A stretch of DNA of 34,849 nt from Ruegeria sp. HKCCD8929 (GCF_013031405.1 NZ_WPZY01000032.1:1-34849); one strand, 5' to 3'. Shown: positions 23,785 through 32,056, numbered from the stretch's first letter. Notes: generated by a model from the sequence alone, not told the origin. Made by a program: numbers and translations.

Positions 23785-24933
23785 TCAGAGCAGGCCCCGG
23801 CGGGCCAAATTGTGCATCAGATGTGAAGCTGCGAAGTCCCAAGGCGGGCATTCGGTCGAAAGGCGCACGGTATTGACCAAAGCACCCAGTTCGGGGTTTG
23901 AGATGCTCACGACATCGCCCATTTTGTGTGTGAAACCACCCCCGGGGTGATCGCGGTCTTGGATTGGTGCGAAAAGTGTCCCCATCATCAGCATGAACCC
24001 ATCAGGATACTGATGGTGTGCACCATAGGCCTGCCCAACCAGGTCCAGCGGGTCGCGGCTGATCTCGGCCATAGTGCTATCACCGTCCATCACAAAGCCA
24101 TCCTCTCCGGCAACCCGCAAATCAAGTTCAGCTTTGCGCACATCCGCAATGGAATAAGTTTCATCAAAGAGGCGGATGGCAGGTCCTACTGAGCAGGCGG
24201 CATTGTTGTCTTTTGCCTTTCCGAGCAGCAGCGCCGAACGGCCCTCGACATCGCGAAGGTTCACGTCGTTGCCAAGCGTAGCACCCTTGACCTCACCCCG
24301 GCTGTTTACCGCCAGAACCACCTCCGGTTCCGGGTTATTCCAGCGCGACATTGGATGCAGGCCGACGCTTGCGCCCCAGCCGACCGAAGACAGCGCTTGA
24401 GCCTTGGAGAAAACCTCTGCATCCGGGCCGATTCCAACCTCGAGGTATTGCGACCATGCTTTCTCGGCCAGAAGCGCGTTCTTCAGCTCAATTGCCTGAT
24501 CTGATCCGGGAACAATTCCGGTCAGGCTATCGCCGATGATGGCTTCACAACGCTCGCGGATCGCCTTGGCCCTGGCTGGATCACCAAGTGCCTGCTCTTC
24601 AATCACCCGCTCCAGCATTGAGGATACGAAGGTCACACCACACGCCTTGACCGGCTGCAGATCGCAGGGCGCCAGTAAATAGGGCAATTTAGGATCAGGC
24701 CGCTCGACAGAGTTCTCCTCGAGCCCGCCCAGCGTGCAAATCACTTCGCCTGAGGCAGACTTGATCCAGTCCGCCGGTTTGTCCTGCTCAAGCAGATCGC
24801 GTACAGTCGCCACTTCGCGTGAGGTCACATCGACAATGCGTCCATCGCGCAGGTGGCAAACCGAAGGGCCCGAAACCGCTGGGTTCCAGACCCGCAGAAC
24901 AAAACAGCCCTGGTCAGGCAAACCGACATGCAT
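23785..24933 (-). CDS. 2-keto-3-deoxy-pentonate dehydratase-like FAH protein (XylX-like)
   Basis: This 382-residue protein closely resembles, in layout, the FAH-superfamily 2-keto-3-deoxy-D-xylonate (or arabinonate) dehydratases of the Weimberg-type pathway. It shows FVLRVWNPAVSGPSVCHLRD, ACGVTFVSSMLERVIEEQAL, WSQYLEVGIGPDAEVF, GLHPMSRWNNPEPEVVLAVN, the metal-binding GATLGNDVNLRDVEGRSALL, and QYPDGFMLMMGTLFAPIQDR. The reaction would remove water from a 2-keto-3-deoxy sugar acid to give alpha-ketoglutarate semialdehyde, used by the enzyme encoded next. GGAAAT before the ATG is a modest ribosome site. It lies 37 bp after the RraA-like gene. The sugar-acid stereochemistry cannot be read from the sequence. 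Confidence 0.8.
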   Translation of the reverse strand: MHVGLPDQGCFVLRVWNPAVSGPSVCHLRDGRIVDVTSREVATVRDLLEQDKPADWIKSASGEVICTLGGLEENSVERPDPKLPYLLAPCDLQPVKACGVTFVSSMLERVIEEQALGDPARAKAIRERCEAIIGDSLTGIVPGSDQAIELKNALLAEKAWSQYLEVGIGPDAEVFSKAQALSSVGWGASVGLHPMSRWNNPEPEVVLAVNSRGEVKGATLGNDVNLRDVEGRSALLLGKAKDNNAACSVGPAIRLFDETYSIADVRKAELDLRVAGEDGFVMDGDSTMAEISRDPLDLVGQAYGAHHQYPDGFMLMMGTLFAPIQDRDHPGGGFTHKMGDVVSISNPELGALVNTVRLSTECPPWDFAASHLMHNLARRGLL

Positions 24934-24970
24934 TCTCGTATTTCCTTATCCGTTGCGCCAATTTGACCGT

Positions 24971-25636
24971 TCAGAAGCGCCCGTGGGTCAGATAGGCTTC
25001 TTTCGGATCCGTTCCGCTGCGGATAGCCGAGCGGACCTTGTTTTCGGTGTTCATCACTTCCTCGACCTCAGCCACGACCTCTTCAGCAATTTCATCGGGG
25101 ATAAGGATGGCCCCATCGATGTCGGCAATTAGAAAATCTCCGGGCTTGACGACAACGTCACCGATCTGAACGGGTACTTCCATTTTGTCGACCGACCACG
25201 CTCCCACAACATCTTTGGCGGTGTAGAAACGGTGAAAAACAGGGAAACCGATTTTGCGAATGAAGTCGCTGTCCCGGCATCCGCCATTGGTCACATACCC
25301 GCGCACGCCACGAGCCTGGAGTGTCTCGGCAGACAGCTCCCCCATCAGCGCGAAGTCATCGGTGTAACCACTGCAAACTACCACGTGGCCTGAAGGAGCT
25401 AATGACAGAAAACCCGTCCAGGCCAGCAGCGCATCATCAGCGCTGATACCAGGTTTCGGCGTTCCGGAGATCGTGAAAACAGGACCAGCCAAAACTTGAG
25501 TGTCGTCAATTGGGCGGATGTCCTTGGGCAGAACGATATTGTCGATCCCTCTTTCACGCAGAGCGTCAAATACAGCACCGCTATAGCATTTTCCAAGGCG
25601 TTCGGTCAGAGCGGCAATTTTGCCATTATCTGTCAT
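24971..25636 (-). CDS. RraA-family protein (4-hydroxy-4-methyl-2-oxoglutarate aldolase-like)
   Basis: This 221-residue protein is of the RraA / HMG aldolase family. Its core reads SGAVFDALRERGID, GPVFTISGTPKPG, ARGVRGYVTNGGCRDSDFIR (Arg112, Arg121, Asp122 in the metal and carboxylate-binding motif), and IADIDGAILIPDEIAEEV. In sugar-acid operons such proteins cleave or decarboxylate 2-keto acids, or act as dehydratase accessories; RNase E inhibition is limited to true E. coli RraA. The ATG at 25636 has AAGGAA just upstream; the longer open frame back to 25786 overlaps the aminotransferase remnant and is rejected. It lies 25 bp after that remnant. Confidence 0.8.
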   Translation of the reverse strand: MTDNGKIAALTERLGKCYSGAVFDALRERGIDNIVLPKDIRPIDDTQVLAGPVFTISGTPKPGISADDALLAWTGFLSLAPSGHVVVCSGYTDDFALMGELSAETLQARGVRGYVTNGGCRDSDFIRKIGFPVFHRFYTAKDVVGAWSVDKMEVPVQIGDVVVKPGDFLIADIDGAILIPDEIAEEVVAEVEEVMNTENKVRSAIRSGTDPKEAYLTHGRF

Positions 25637-25661
25637 GTCTTTCCTTCCCATTCGTAAGACG

Positions 25662-25991
25662 TCACTTCGAGAGGAATGGCTCGAGCCGCTCGAAGGCCTC
25701 CTCCAACACTTCTGCTGGCTGCGCGTAGCAGAGCCGCAGATAGCCTTCCCCTTGCGGACCGAACGCGACGCCCGGCGCCAGCCCAACCTTGGTTTGCGCT
25801 AGGATTTCACCAGCCGCAGCGAAACTGTCAGTCAGTCCGTCAACCCGGAAAAAGCAGTAGAAGGCACCATCCGGCTCAATGAACTCCACCCGCGAAAATG
25901 CGTTGAGGCGTTCTGCTGTGATTTCGTACCCAGCCCGGCTCTTGCTCAGCAGGCTGGCAATTTCTTCCTCGCCGTCGTGCAATGCTTTCAT
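25662..25991 (-). pseudogene. C-terminal remnant of a class I/II PLP aminotransferase
   Basis: This 109-codon open frame matches only the C-terminal domain of aspartate-type aminotransferases: VEFIEPDGAFYCFFRVDG, VGLAPGVAFGPQGEGYLRLC, and a final helix EEAFERLEPFL. The PLP lysine and the whole large domain are missing. Its ATG overlaps the stop of the enolase-superfamily gene in ATGA, so it is still in a position to be translated, and the frame is undamaged. Two explanations remain: a deletion removed the first two thirds and happened to leave an initiation signal, or a free-standing C-terminal domain is kept. I favour the first. It suggests an ancestral transamination step. Confidence 0.75.
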
Positions 25992-27136
25992 GTTACTGCC
26001 ATACCATTCTTCTTGCTGTAGGCTTCCGCGGCCCGGCCAACTGCGTCCTCATTCAGGGAAAATCCAAGACCAGGGCCGGACATAACTGCAATTTTTCCGC
26101 CATTCGGCGTCAGATCCGGGTTCTCGACGATGTCTTCCTCTAGCAGTTGCCACATTATCTGATTGCCATCGTCCAGATTGGGCACTCCGGCAACCGCCTG
26201 AATAGAGGCGCAGGTTGTGATGCCGGTTTCCCACACGCCGTGCAAACAGACGTTGATGTCAAACAACTGAGCTATCGCGGCGACCCGTCGAAACCCGAGA
26301 ATACCGCCAGTTTCGTGCAGACCCACGGTCAATAGACTGGCCGCGCCGCTGGCACACATTGCGTGAGCCTCCTCAGGTGTAAATACCGACTGATCTGCCG
26401 CAATAGGTACCGAACACGACTGTTTCAACGCCTTAAGTGCCGGCACACCGGAGATTGCCGAAACCGGCTGTTCAACCATCTCGAGATCATACTTGGCGAG
26501 TTTTTGAAGCATCACTTGGGCCTCCATCAAGTCCCAGGCCTCGTTCGGGTCGATCCGAAGTCGCTTGTTGCCAATAGCCTTTCTGACAGCTTCGACATTG
26601 GCCATATCTTTATCGTTGGCGTGTCCGGCCTTGAGATAAATCACTTCAAAGCCGTCCTGCACCAACTGGCTGGCATGTGCTGCAACTTCTTCCGTACTGT
26701 CTCCTTGGACAAACCCCATGAAACTCACCGTGTCATGTATCTTCCCACCCAACAGGGCGTGAACCGGCAGACCCACCGATTTGCCAAGCGCATCCCAAAG
26801 GGCCAATTCAACACCTGCAAACGCAATATTGCCTATTCTTGGATGAGATTGGCTGGCGTAATGATGCCCAAAATTTTGCGTAAATAGCTGTTTCATCAAA
26901 TCGGTGATCTGAGTGATGGGCTGCCCCAACAGGACCGTTTTTGCGGTTAGCAAGAGCGTATGGATTGCCTGTGGGGACGTCATCGTCGGAGCGGTTTCGC
27001 CGTAGCCGACGACGCCCGCATCCGTTTCGATCTCGACCAGGATTGTTGTTTGGCCAAGATTCTTTCCCATGGCCCAGACATAGGTTGTCTTGAATTTGGA
27101 AAAGAGCGGCGTGAGGCGAATATCTCTTATTTTCAT
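25988..27136 (-). CDS. Enolase-superfamily protein (mandelate racemase/muconate lactonizing enzyme family)
   Basis: This 382-residue protein has the N-terminal capping domain (MKIRDIRLTPLFSKF, 20s loop, GYGETAPT) and the TIM-barrel with three metal ligands: Asp196 (RIDPNEAW), Glu222 (MVEQPV) and Asp248 (IAADQSV). The active-site bases are unusual. The K-x-K motif reads YLK (only Lys169 kept), the position of the opposite Lys or Asp before the ETGG turn is Gly272, and His299 in CLHGVWETG could be the opposite base. Members act as sugar-acid dehydratases, racemases, epimerases or cycloisomerases. In this operon a pentonate dehydratase giving a 2-keto-3-deoxy acid is the simplest role, but an epimerase on an amino or hydroxy acid is equally possible. 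It lies 30 bp after the DadA-like gene. Confidence 0.8.
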   Translation of the reverse strand: MKIRDIRLTPLFSKFKTTYVWAMGKNLGQTTILVEIETDAGVVGYGETAPTMTSPQAIHTLLLTAKTVLLGQPITQITDLMKQLFTQNFGHHYASQSHPRIGNIAFAGVELALWDALGKSVGLPVHALLGGKIHDTVSFMGFVQGDSTEEVAAHASQLVQDGFEVIYLKAGHANDKDMANVEAVRKAIGNKRLRIDPNEAWDLMEAQVMLQKLAKYDLEMVEQPVSAISGVPALKALKQSCSVPIAADQSVFTPEEAHAMCASGAASLLTVGLHETGGILGFRRVAAIAQLFDINVCLHGVWETGITTCASIQAVAGVPNLDDGNQIMWQLLEEDIVENPDLTPNGGKIAVMSGPGLGFSLNEDAVGRAAEAYSKKNGMAVT

Positions 27137-27166
27137 GATCTTGTCTTCCAGTAGGTTTTCTTCGCT

Positions 27167-28435
27167 CTAGTGTGATCGAGTTACCGCGTAGGTGGATGCG
27201 TCCAGAGCCGTTGGCTTGTCCAAGATGAGATCAGCAAGCAACTCTGCCGACCCAGTGGCGAGGGTCCAACCCAGATGGCCGTGCCCGGTATTGACCCAAA
27301 GGCCCTTGCTGGATGTTGCGCCAATATAGGGCAGACCGTCCGCACTCATCGGGCGGAATCCAGTCCACGGCTCGCGCTTGCAGCAGTCAATCGTCTGCGC
27401 AAGGTTTGGGTAAACGGATTTGGTCAGGCGATCGAGTTGCCGGGTTATTTTGGGGCTTAGAGTGTCGTCATGCCCGGCGAATTCGGCAATTCCGACAGCG
27501 CGCAGTTTGCCATTGATTGGAACAATCCCGACATGCATCCCTTCGTCGATAATGGGATACGAAGGCAGGTCGTTGACGCCAGTTGTATCGTATGTGACCG
27601 AGTACCCTTTCACGGGGCGCATCAAGATTGATCTTGCATCCTTCGGAGCCAATTTTCTTGTATTAGCTCCAAGGGCCAGAATGGTATTTTTGGCCCGAAT
27701 ATCTCCAATTGTTGTACGCGCGCCGATGACCCTGTCGCCTGACATCAGCAGTTCATTGGCTTGGCAATTGACATGTATTTTTTGACCTGAAGCGACGAGG
27801 TCATCGCGGAGGAGTTGGCAGAACTTTCGCGAGTCCGCCACCACATCAGCGGAAAACCGAATTCCACCTGCCAACTGCGGGGCCAACGCTTGAAGGTGCG
27901 GCTCAGCCTCAACAGTTTGATCAGGCGTCAGCACCTCCCAATCGAGCCCGACCTCACTGAGGTGACGATTGGATCTGATCTGGGCTTCCAGACTTGATTG
28001 GTCGCGGTAGATTTTGATGGTGCCACATTTTTTAGCGTCGAATTGGTCCGCGTATCCTTTGTAGTAGTCTTCAAAGACATCCATGGAGAAGAGCGCGAGT
28101 TCGAGCAATTGGCGCCTGTGAAGTTCGTGCAGATGCGGCTTTGAGTTTTTGAGAAAATACAGGCCCCATTTGAGCAGGGTCGGGATAGCTTTCGGCTTAA
28201 TTCGCACCGTGGGATTTTGTGTCACGAGTGACCTTAAGAGCGTGGCCAATATCCCTGGCGAATTCCACGGCGCGGTCTGTGAAGGCACCAACATCGCACC
28301 ATTTGCATAGTTGGCCCCAGTGCCGATATCTTCACTAGCCTCCACCAGCACGACCGAGCAGCCGCGTTTGGCCAATCGATGGGCCGTTGTGATGCCACAC
28401 AGACCACCGCCGATTATGAGCGCGTCTACGTTCAC
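27167..28435 (-). CDS. FAD-dependent oxidoreductase, D-amino-acid dehydrogenase (DadA)-like
   Basis: This 422-residue flavoprotein of the DAO family has the Rossmann motif IIGGGLCGITTAHRLAKRGC (7-26) with Gly9, 11 and 14, VVLVEASEDIGTGANYANGA, a substrate domain with RPVKGYSVTY, and the C-terminal EPWTGFRPMSADGLPYIGAT and GHGHLGWTLATGSAELLADL motifs of DadA-like enzymes. It would oxidise a D-amino acid, cyclic imino acid or related amine to an imine or ketone, passing electrons to the respiratory chain. The start is GTG, overlapping the RidA-like stop in GTGA. The pairing with an imine-hydrolysing RidA-like protein strengthens an amine substrate. Hydroxyproline-type substrates use a similar enzyme upstream of the semialdehyde dehydrogenase. 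Confidence 0.78.
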   Translation of the reverse strand: MNVDALIIGGGLCGITTAHRLAKRGCSVVLVEASEDIGTGANYANGAMLVPSQTAPWNSPGILATLLRSLVTQNPTVRIKPKAIPTLLKWGLYFLKNSKPHLHELHRRQLLELALFSMDVFEDYYKGYADQFDAKKCGTIKIYRDQSSLEAQIRSNRHLSEVGLDWEVLTPDQTVEAEPHLQALAPQLAGGIRFSADVVADSRKFCQLLRDDLVASGQKIHVNCQANELLMSGDRVIGARTTIGDIRAKNTILALGANTRKLAPKDARSILMRPVKGYSVTYDTTGVNDLPSYPIIDEGMHVGIVPINGKLRAVGIAEFAGHDDTLSPKITRQLDRLTKSVYPNLAQTIDCCKREPWTGFRPMSADGLPYIGATSSKGLWVNTGHGHLGWTLATGSAELLADLILDKPTALDASTYAVTRSH

Positions 28436-28824
28436 GATTGGCCAGAGATATGGGCGTAGGCGACGATTTCGACCTTTGCTTCCGGCACCAGAATAGCCGC
28501 TACAACAACTGTCGCTCTGTTGGGTAGGACCCCGTCGAAAAACTCAGCGTAAACCGTGTTCATACCAGGCGCGTCAGCCAGATCGACCAGGTAGATCAGA
28601 CACTGGGTGATGTCGGCCATTGTACCGCCCGCCGCTTCGACCGAGGCCTTGATGTTCGTTAATGTCCGCCGGGTTTGTTCTTCGATCGTCCCGTCGACAA
28701 ATGCTCCATCCTCGCCGAATGACAAATGGGCTGTGTAAAGGACTTCGCCATCGGCTGGTGCTGTGACCGCCCAATTTAACGGTGCTGGAGGTGTAGGCAG
28801 GTTTGAAGGTACAGACTTGTGCAT
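28432..28824 (-). CDS. Rid-family (RidA/YjgF-like) protein
   Basis: This 130-residue Rid-family protein shows the fold pattern: GEVLYTAHLSFGEDGAFVDG, EEQTRRTLTNIKASVEAAGG, DITQCLIYLVDLADAPGMNT, YAEFFDGVLPNRATVVVAAI and a C-terminal KVEIVAYA. RidA proper hydrolyses reactive 2-aminoacrylate and other imines through a conserved Arg, here probably in LPNRATV. As a neighbour of a DadA-like dehydrogenase it likely speeds hydrolysis of the imine product and protects PLP enzymes. GAAAGGA lies before the ATG. It follows the TRAP large permease by 36 bp and couples to the flavoprotein gene. The subfamily may not be RidA itself. Confidence 0.8.
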   Translation of the reverse strand: MHKSVPSNLPTPPAPLNWAVTAPADGEVLYTAHLSFGEDGAFVDGTIEEQTRRTLTNIKASVEAAGGTMADITQCLIYLVDLADAPGMNTVYAEFFDGVLPNRATVVVAAILVPEAKVEIVAYAHISGQS

Positions 28825-28860
28825 GTTGATCCTTTCAACTCGGTTTGGGAAACGGCGCAG

Positions 28861-30153
28861 TTATGCACCGAAGACCAGATTGGGCAGCCACAGGGCGATT
28901 TGCGGGAAAAATGTGGTAAGTAGCAGGGTTGGCAACCAAGCGAACACAATCATCACGATCGTAGGACCGATCACCTTGTTGACAGGAACATCGGTCACGC
29001 GGCAACCCAAGTAGAGCAACGGCGCCGTGGGCGGCGTTATGTTCCCCATGCCCAAGTTCACCCCCAGAACTGCAGCGAAGTGGACCGGATCCATCCCGAC
29101 GCTCGTTACCACCGGCAGCAGGAGCGGCGCAGACAGCAGGATTCCAGAAACGTCATCCATAAGCATGCCGATCAGGATCATAACCAGGTTGACCATCAGA
29201 AGAATGACTATCGGGTTGTCAGAGATCGAGAAAACGAGCGATTTTGCCATTCCTGGAATGTCTTCGAAGATCAGGAACCGAGATACGATTAGGACCATGA
29301 AGACCATAACCATGACCACCCCGATTGTGACCGCGGATTCACGCAGAACCGAAACGAAAGTAGTCCAGGTCAGGCCCTTGTAGATCCAAAATCCCACCGG
29401 CAAGGCGTAGACAACCGCGACGCCGGCGGCCTCGGTCGGAGTCATGATGCCGCCGTAGATGCCACCCAGGATGATAACGGGCATCAACAGCGCCGGCAGT
29501 GCGAACCAGGTTCTCTTTCCAAATTCGGCGGCAAAGCTCTCGGGCGGCTCGGCCAACAGGAGATCCTGCCGGTTTCGGAGCATGACATAGTTTACCACGC
29601 ATAGAAGGAAGACCAGGATAAATGCCGGGCCAACCGTAGCCAGAAAACACCGTAGAACGGATTGTTGCGTGACCCACGCGTATAGGATCTGCGCAGCACT
29701 TGGCGGGATCAACAATCCGAGCGGGCTGGCGGCTACGAGAACGGCGGCCGACACTCCTTCCGGGTAATTCGACCGGCGCAAATGCGGCATCATTATCGAA
29801 CCGATGCAGGTCAATGTTGCCGCCGCACTGCCGGATATCGAACCGAAAACTGCGGATGCAAACACAGCCGCGGCACTTAATCCGGACTTAATTCCACCCA
29901 CGAAAAGTTCGGCAAGGCCAACGAGCGGCGCCGCGATCTTGCCGCGCTCCATAATGCCGCCGGCCAGAATAAATAGAGGGATCGCCAGAAGCACCACGCT
30001 GTTCATCTTCCAGTGCCCTGCCGGCATGAACCCTGAAACATCGTGGCCGCCAAAAACGGAAATGAGGATTAGGACCGCGCCAAAGGCAAGCGGAACCGAA
30101 ACCCCGATTACGAGCAGAACTATCAGCAATACGATGGAGGCGAGTATTAGCAT
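28861..30153 (-). CDS. dctM: TRAP transporter large permease (DctM type)
   Basis: This 430-residue membrane protein with about 12 hydrophobic helices carries DctM signatures: the IPLFILAGGIMERGKIAAPL segment, GGIKSGLSAAAVFASAVFGS, SGSAAATLTCIGSIMMP, ILGGIYGGIMTPTEAAGVAV, and DVSGILLSAPLLLPVV, with GNITPPTAPLLYLGC near the end. It forms the transport channel of a sodium-driven TRAP system. The length is typical for the family. It starts 12 bp after the DctQ stop. The cargo is a carboxylate; TRAP systems of this kind bring in sugar acids, uronates or keto acids, matching the catabolic genes downstream. Confidence 0.9.
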   Translation of the reverse strand: MLILASIVLLIVLLVIGVSVPLAFGAVLILISVFGGHDVSGFMPAGHWKMNSVVLLAIPLFILAGGIMERGKIAAPLVGLAELFVGGIKSGLSAAAVFASAVFGSISGSAAATLTCIGSIMMPHLRRSNYPEGVSAAVLVAASPLGLLIPPSAAQILYAWVTQQSVLRCFLATVGPAFILVFLLCVVNYVMLRNRQDLLLAEPPESFAAEFGKRTWFALPALLMPVIILGGIYGGIMTPTEAAGVAVVYALPVGFWIYKGLTWTTFVSVLRESAVTIGVVMVMVFMVLIVSRFLIFEDIPGMAKSLVFSISDNPIVILLMVNLVMILIGMLMDDVSGILLSAPLLLPVVTSVGMDPVHFAAVLGVNLGMGNITPPTAPLLYLGCRVTDVPVNKVIGPTIVMIVFAWLPTLLLTTFFPQIALWLPNLVFGA

Positions 30154-30165
30154 TGCCGGAGTCTC

Positions 30166-30708
30166 CTATTCATTCGCATCAGGTTGAATTGCACCAGGCT
30201 GCGTGAAAGCCAGAACATAGAGACGGAGGCCAGTAAAAAAGCCCATGAACATAAAACCCACCAATATGGATAGCCGCGGCACCAGAAACGGAATTCTCAG
30301 GGCAATCGTCTGTTGCCAATAGGGGTAGCTTTGGATCTCATCAATGATCATCAGCGCCGCCCAGTAGACCGCGAAGAGAAGAACTATGAACTCAACCAAG
30401 GTGACAATAAGCGCCCGCACCCGGAGTACTCGAGGGTTGCGTAAAACCTCGCTCAGAAGATCCGCGTTGATATGCGATTCATCGTAGGTGCCAAGAGCCC
30501 CCGCCATGAAGAAAAGCCAAAAGCAGATCACCATCAGCCATTCTTCGTAAGCAAATAGATCAGTTTCCAATATGTATCTGAAGATGACCACGAAGAAGAA
30601 AGTGAAGGCCATGATCATGCATGAAACACTGACGAAAACTACCTTTGCGGCAAGCATGATCCTGACGGGCCGTTGGAGACGGGCTGGGATTTGATCTGCA
30701 AGTTCCAT
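30166..30708 (-). CDS. dctQ: TRAP transporter small permease (DctQ type)
   Basis: This 180-residue protein with four membrane helices (VFVSVSCMIMAFTFFFVVIF, LMVICFWLFFMAGALGTYDE, ALIVTLVEFIVLLFAVYWAA, PRLSILVGFMFMGFFTGLRL) and the DctQ motif YEEWLMV with ESHINAD is the small membrane subunit that supports DctM. GCAGATC and GGAACTTG surround its start, with no strong ribosome site. A hairpin lies in the gap to DctP (30738-30764). The family function is structural within the permease complex, and nothing in the sequence indicates substrate. Confidence 0.88.
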   Translation of the reverse strand: MELADQIPARLQRPVRIMLAAKVVFVSVSCMIMAFTFFFVVIFRYILETDLFAYEEWLMVICFWLFFMAGALGTYDESHINADLLSEVLRNPRVLRVRALIVTLVEFIVLLFAVYWAALMIIDEIQSYPYWQQTIALRIPFLVPRLSILVGFMFMGFFTGLRLYVLAFTQPGAIQPDANE

Positions 30709-30737
30709 GGTATGAACGCTCTGGCTGGGAATTCAGA

Positions 30738-30764
30738 TCGGGCCCGAAGCTCCTCCGGACCCGA
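30738..30764 (-). terminator. Intra-operon hairpin between dctP and dctQ
   Basis: TCGGGCCCG (30738-30746) and CGGACCCGA (30756-30764) form a 9-bp stem with one G-U pair and a 9-nt loop, 22 bp after the dctP stop. No T-run follows. As in the other operon, this probably lets more binding protein be made than membrane and enzyme products. Confidence 0.5.
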
Positions 30765-30785
30765 CATTGTCAATGGATGTCCAGC

Positions 30786-31790
30786 TTATTGCCCGGACAC
30801 CAACCTGTCGAAAACATCGGCGCCGATCGTCTCTTTCGCCATGGGCCAGACTTCGGATTTGATAGCTTCGGAAATCGCGGTGCGTTCTTCAGGAGTGAAC
30901 TCGATGATTGTCCATCCCGCTTCCCTCAGACTGGCCATGCTAGCTGCGTCTGTTTCCCGAGCCTGCTGATTGTACCACGCCATGCCTTTCTCGACAGCAG
31001 CTTCAACGGCGGCGCGCTGCTCGTCGCTCATGTTTTCCCAAGTTCTCTTACTGGCATAAAACGATTGGGACTCGGTAAAGGCGTTGTAGGGCATATAGAC
31101 CTGACCGACATCGCTTTTCGCAAACAATGTATAGGCTGCATTCGCAGTGCAGCAGATCGCACCATCAACCGTACCTGCCTGTACTGCCGGAATAACTTCG
31201 GACCAATTCATCGTGGTTGTCTGAAAGCCCAGCACCTCGGAGGCGGCTTTGACCAGATTGGAGGCCCAAACGCGGATGTGCTTGCCTTTTTGCCCGACAC
31301 TTGTTGCGTTTTCGGGTTCCTCTGTCAGGACGACCCCGATCAATCCCTCAACGCCTGTGCCGAGATAGACGAGCCCGATACGATCCAGTGTCTCGTTCAT
31401 GATCTGAGAATACGTCGATTGCGGGTCCCCGAAAACGCTGTCCACCTCGTCCCAGCTTGAAACCAGGAATGGCAGGCTGTTTGCTTCAAGAGCTGGATCC
31501 TTGTGGGCATATACGAAGGTGAAGACCAGATCGATATTGCCCCTGATTGTATCCTCCATCAATTCCTCTCCGGAACCGAGTTGGCCGGCCGGGAAAAACT
31601 TGACCGACAGGCCGACACCTGCCGCTTCGATTTCTTTGGCGACCATCTCCATTGCTGCATGTGATGGGTCATCGACCGGCCGAACTCCGGCCATCTTGAG
31701 GGTGATTTCGTCGGCAATGGCACCTGTTGAAGCAAGACCGGCAAGCGCCAGGCCTAAGATTGCGCTGATCGCATTTCTACGAAATTTCAT
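30786..31790 (-). CDS. dctP: TRAP transporter periplasmic binding protein (DctP type)
   Basis: This 334-residue protein has a signal peptide (KFRRNAISAILGLALAGLAS, cleavage near AIADE) and the DctP fold: HAAMEMVAKEIEAAGVGLSV, then KFFPAGQLGSGEELMEDTIR, a NIDLVFTF strand, PFLVSSWDEVDSVFG, HIRVWASN (the carboxylate-binding Arg region), and MNWSEVIPAVQAGTVDGAIC. It binds an organic acid in the periplasm and hands it to DctQM. The ATG at 31790 has AGGAGAGG at good distance; an upstream start at 31889 lies across the promoter and is not plausible. It is the first gene of the operon, directly behind the predicted promoter and the IclR-type operator. Confidence 0.87.
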   Translation of the reverse strand: MKFRRNAISAILGLALAGLASTGAIADEITLKMAGVRPVDDPSHAAMEMVAKEIEAAGVGLSVKFFPAGQLGSGEELMEDTIRGNIDLVFTFVYAHKDPALEANSLPFLVSSWDEVDSVFGDPQSTYSQIMNETLDRIGLVYLGTGVEGLIGVVLTEEPENATSVGQKGKHIRVWASNLVKAASEVLGFQTTTMNWSEVIPAVQAGTVDGAICCTANAAYTLFAKSDVGQVYMPYNAFTESQSFYASKRTWENMSDEQRAAVEAAVEKGMAWYNQQARETDAASMASLREAGWTIIEFTPEERTAISEAIKSEVWPMAKETIGADVFDRLVSGQ

Positions 31791-31847
31791 GGTTCGTCCT
31801 CTCCTGTCTTGGGCGCCGCGTGGCGCATTTTTGTATTGACGTTGTCC

Positions 31848-31867
31848 ATTATAACAGACATTATGTC
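31848..31867 (-). promoter_or_regulatory. TRAP operon -10 and palindrome, probable IclR-type operator
   Basis: A perfect TATAAT -10 (31853-31848, reading leftward) lies about 60 bp before the dctP start. Overlapping its upstream side is the palindrome GACATTATGTC (31857-31867), and TGTCC is repeated around it. Only a poor -35 is visible, as expected for an activator- or repressor-controlled promoter. The divergent IclR-family gene at 32057 is the likely regulator. Confidence 0.5.
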
Positions 31868-32056
31868 CACAACAGGGTAACTCCACCATGTGAATCGAGT
31901 CAAGATGATTGTTCTTGGCTCACCGTCGATGACGTTTGAGCTTTCCAATGGGGTCCCAATTCAGAACCGCTAGAACCAAACAGTAAGCAGTGGTCTATTC
32001 GCATGAGATTGAAGAACATTCAGACACAACCAATGAGGCGAGTGAGGTAGGAGGCG

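Noticed and set aside
21244..28435. Assignment of the operon to hydroxyproline or hydroxyproline-betaine degradation
   Set aside because: The semialdehyde dehydrogenase and DadA-like protein fit, but no HypD-type deaminase, proline racemase-type epimerase or Rieske demethylase is present, and the FAH dehydratases point to sugar acids. It stays possible but not supported.
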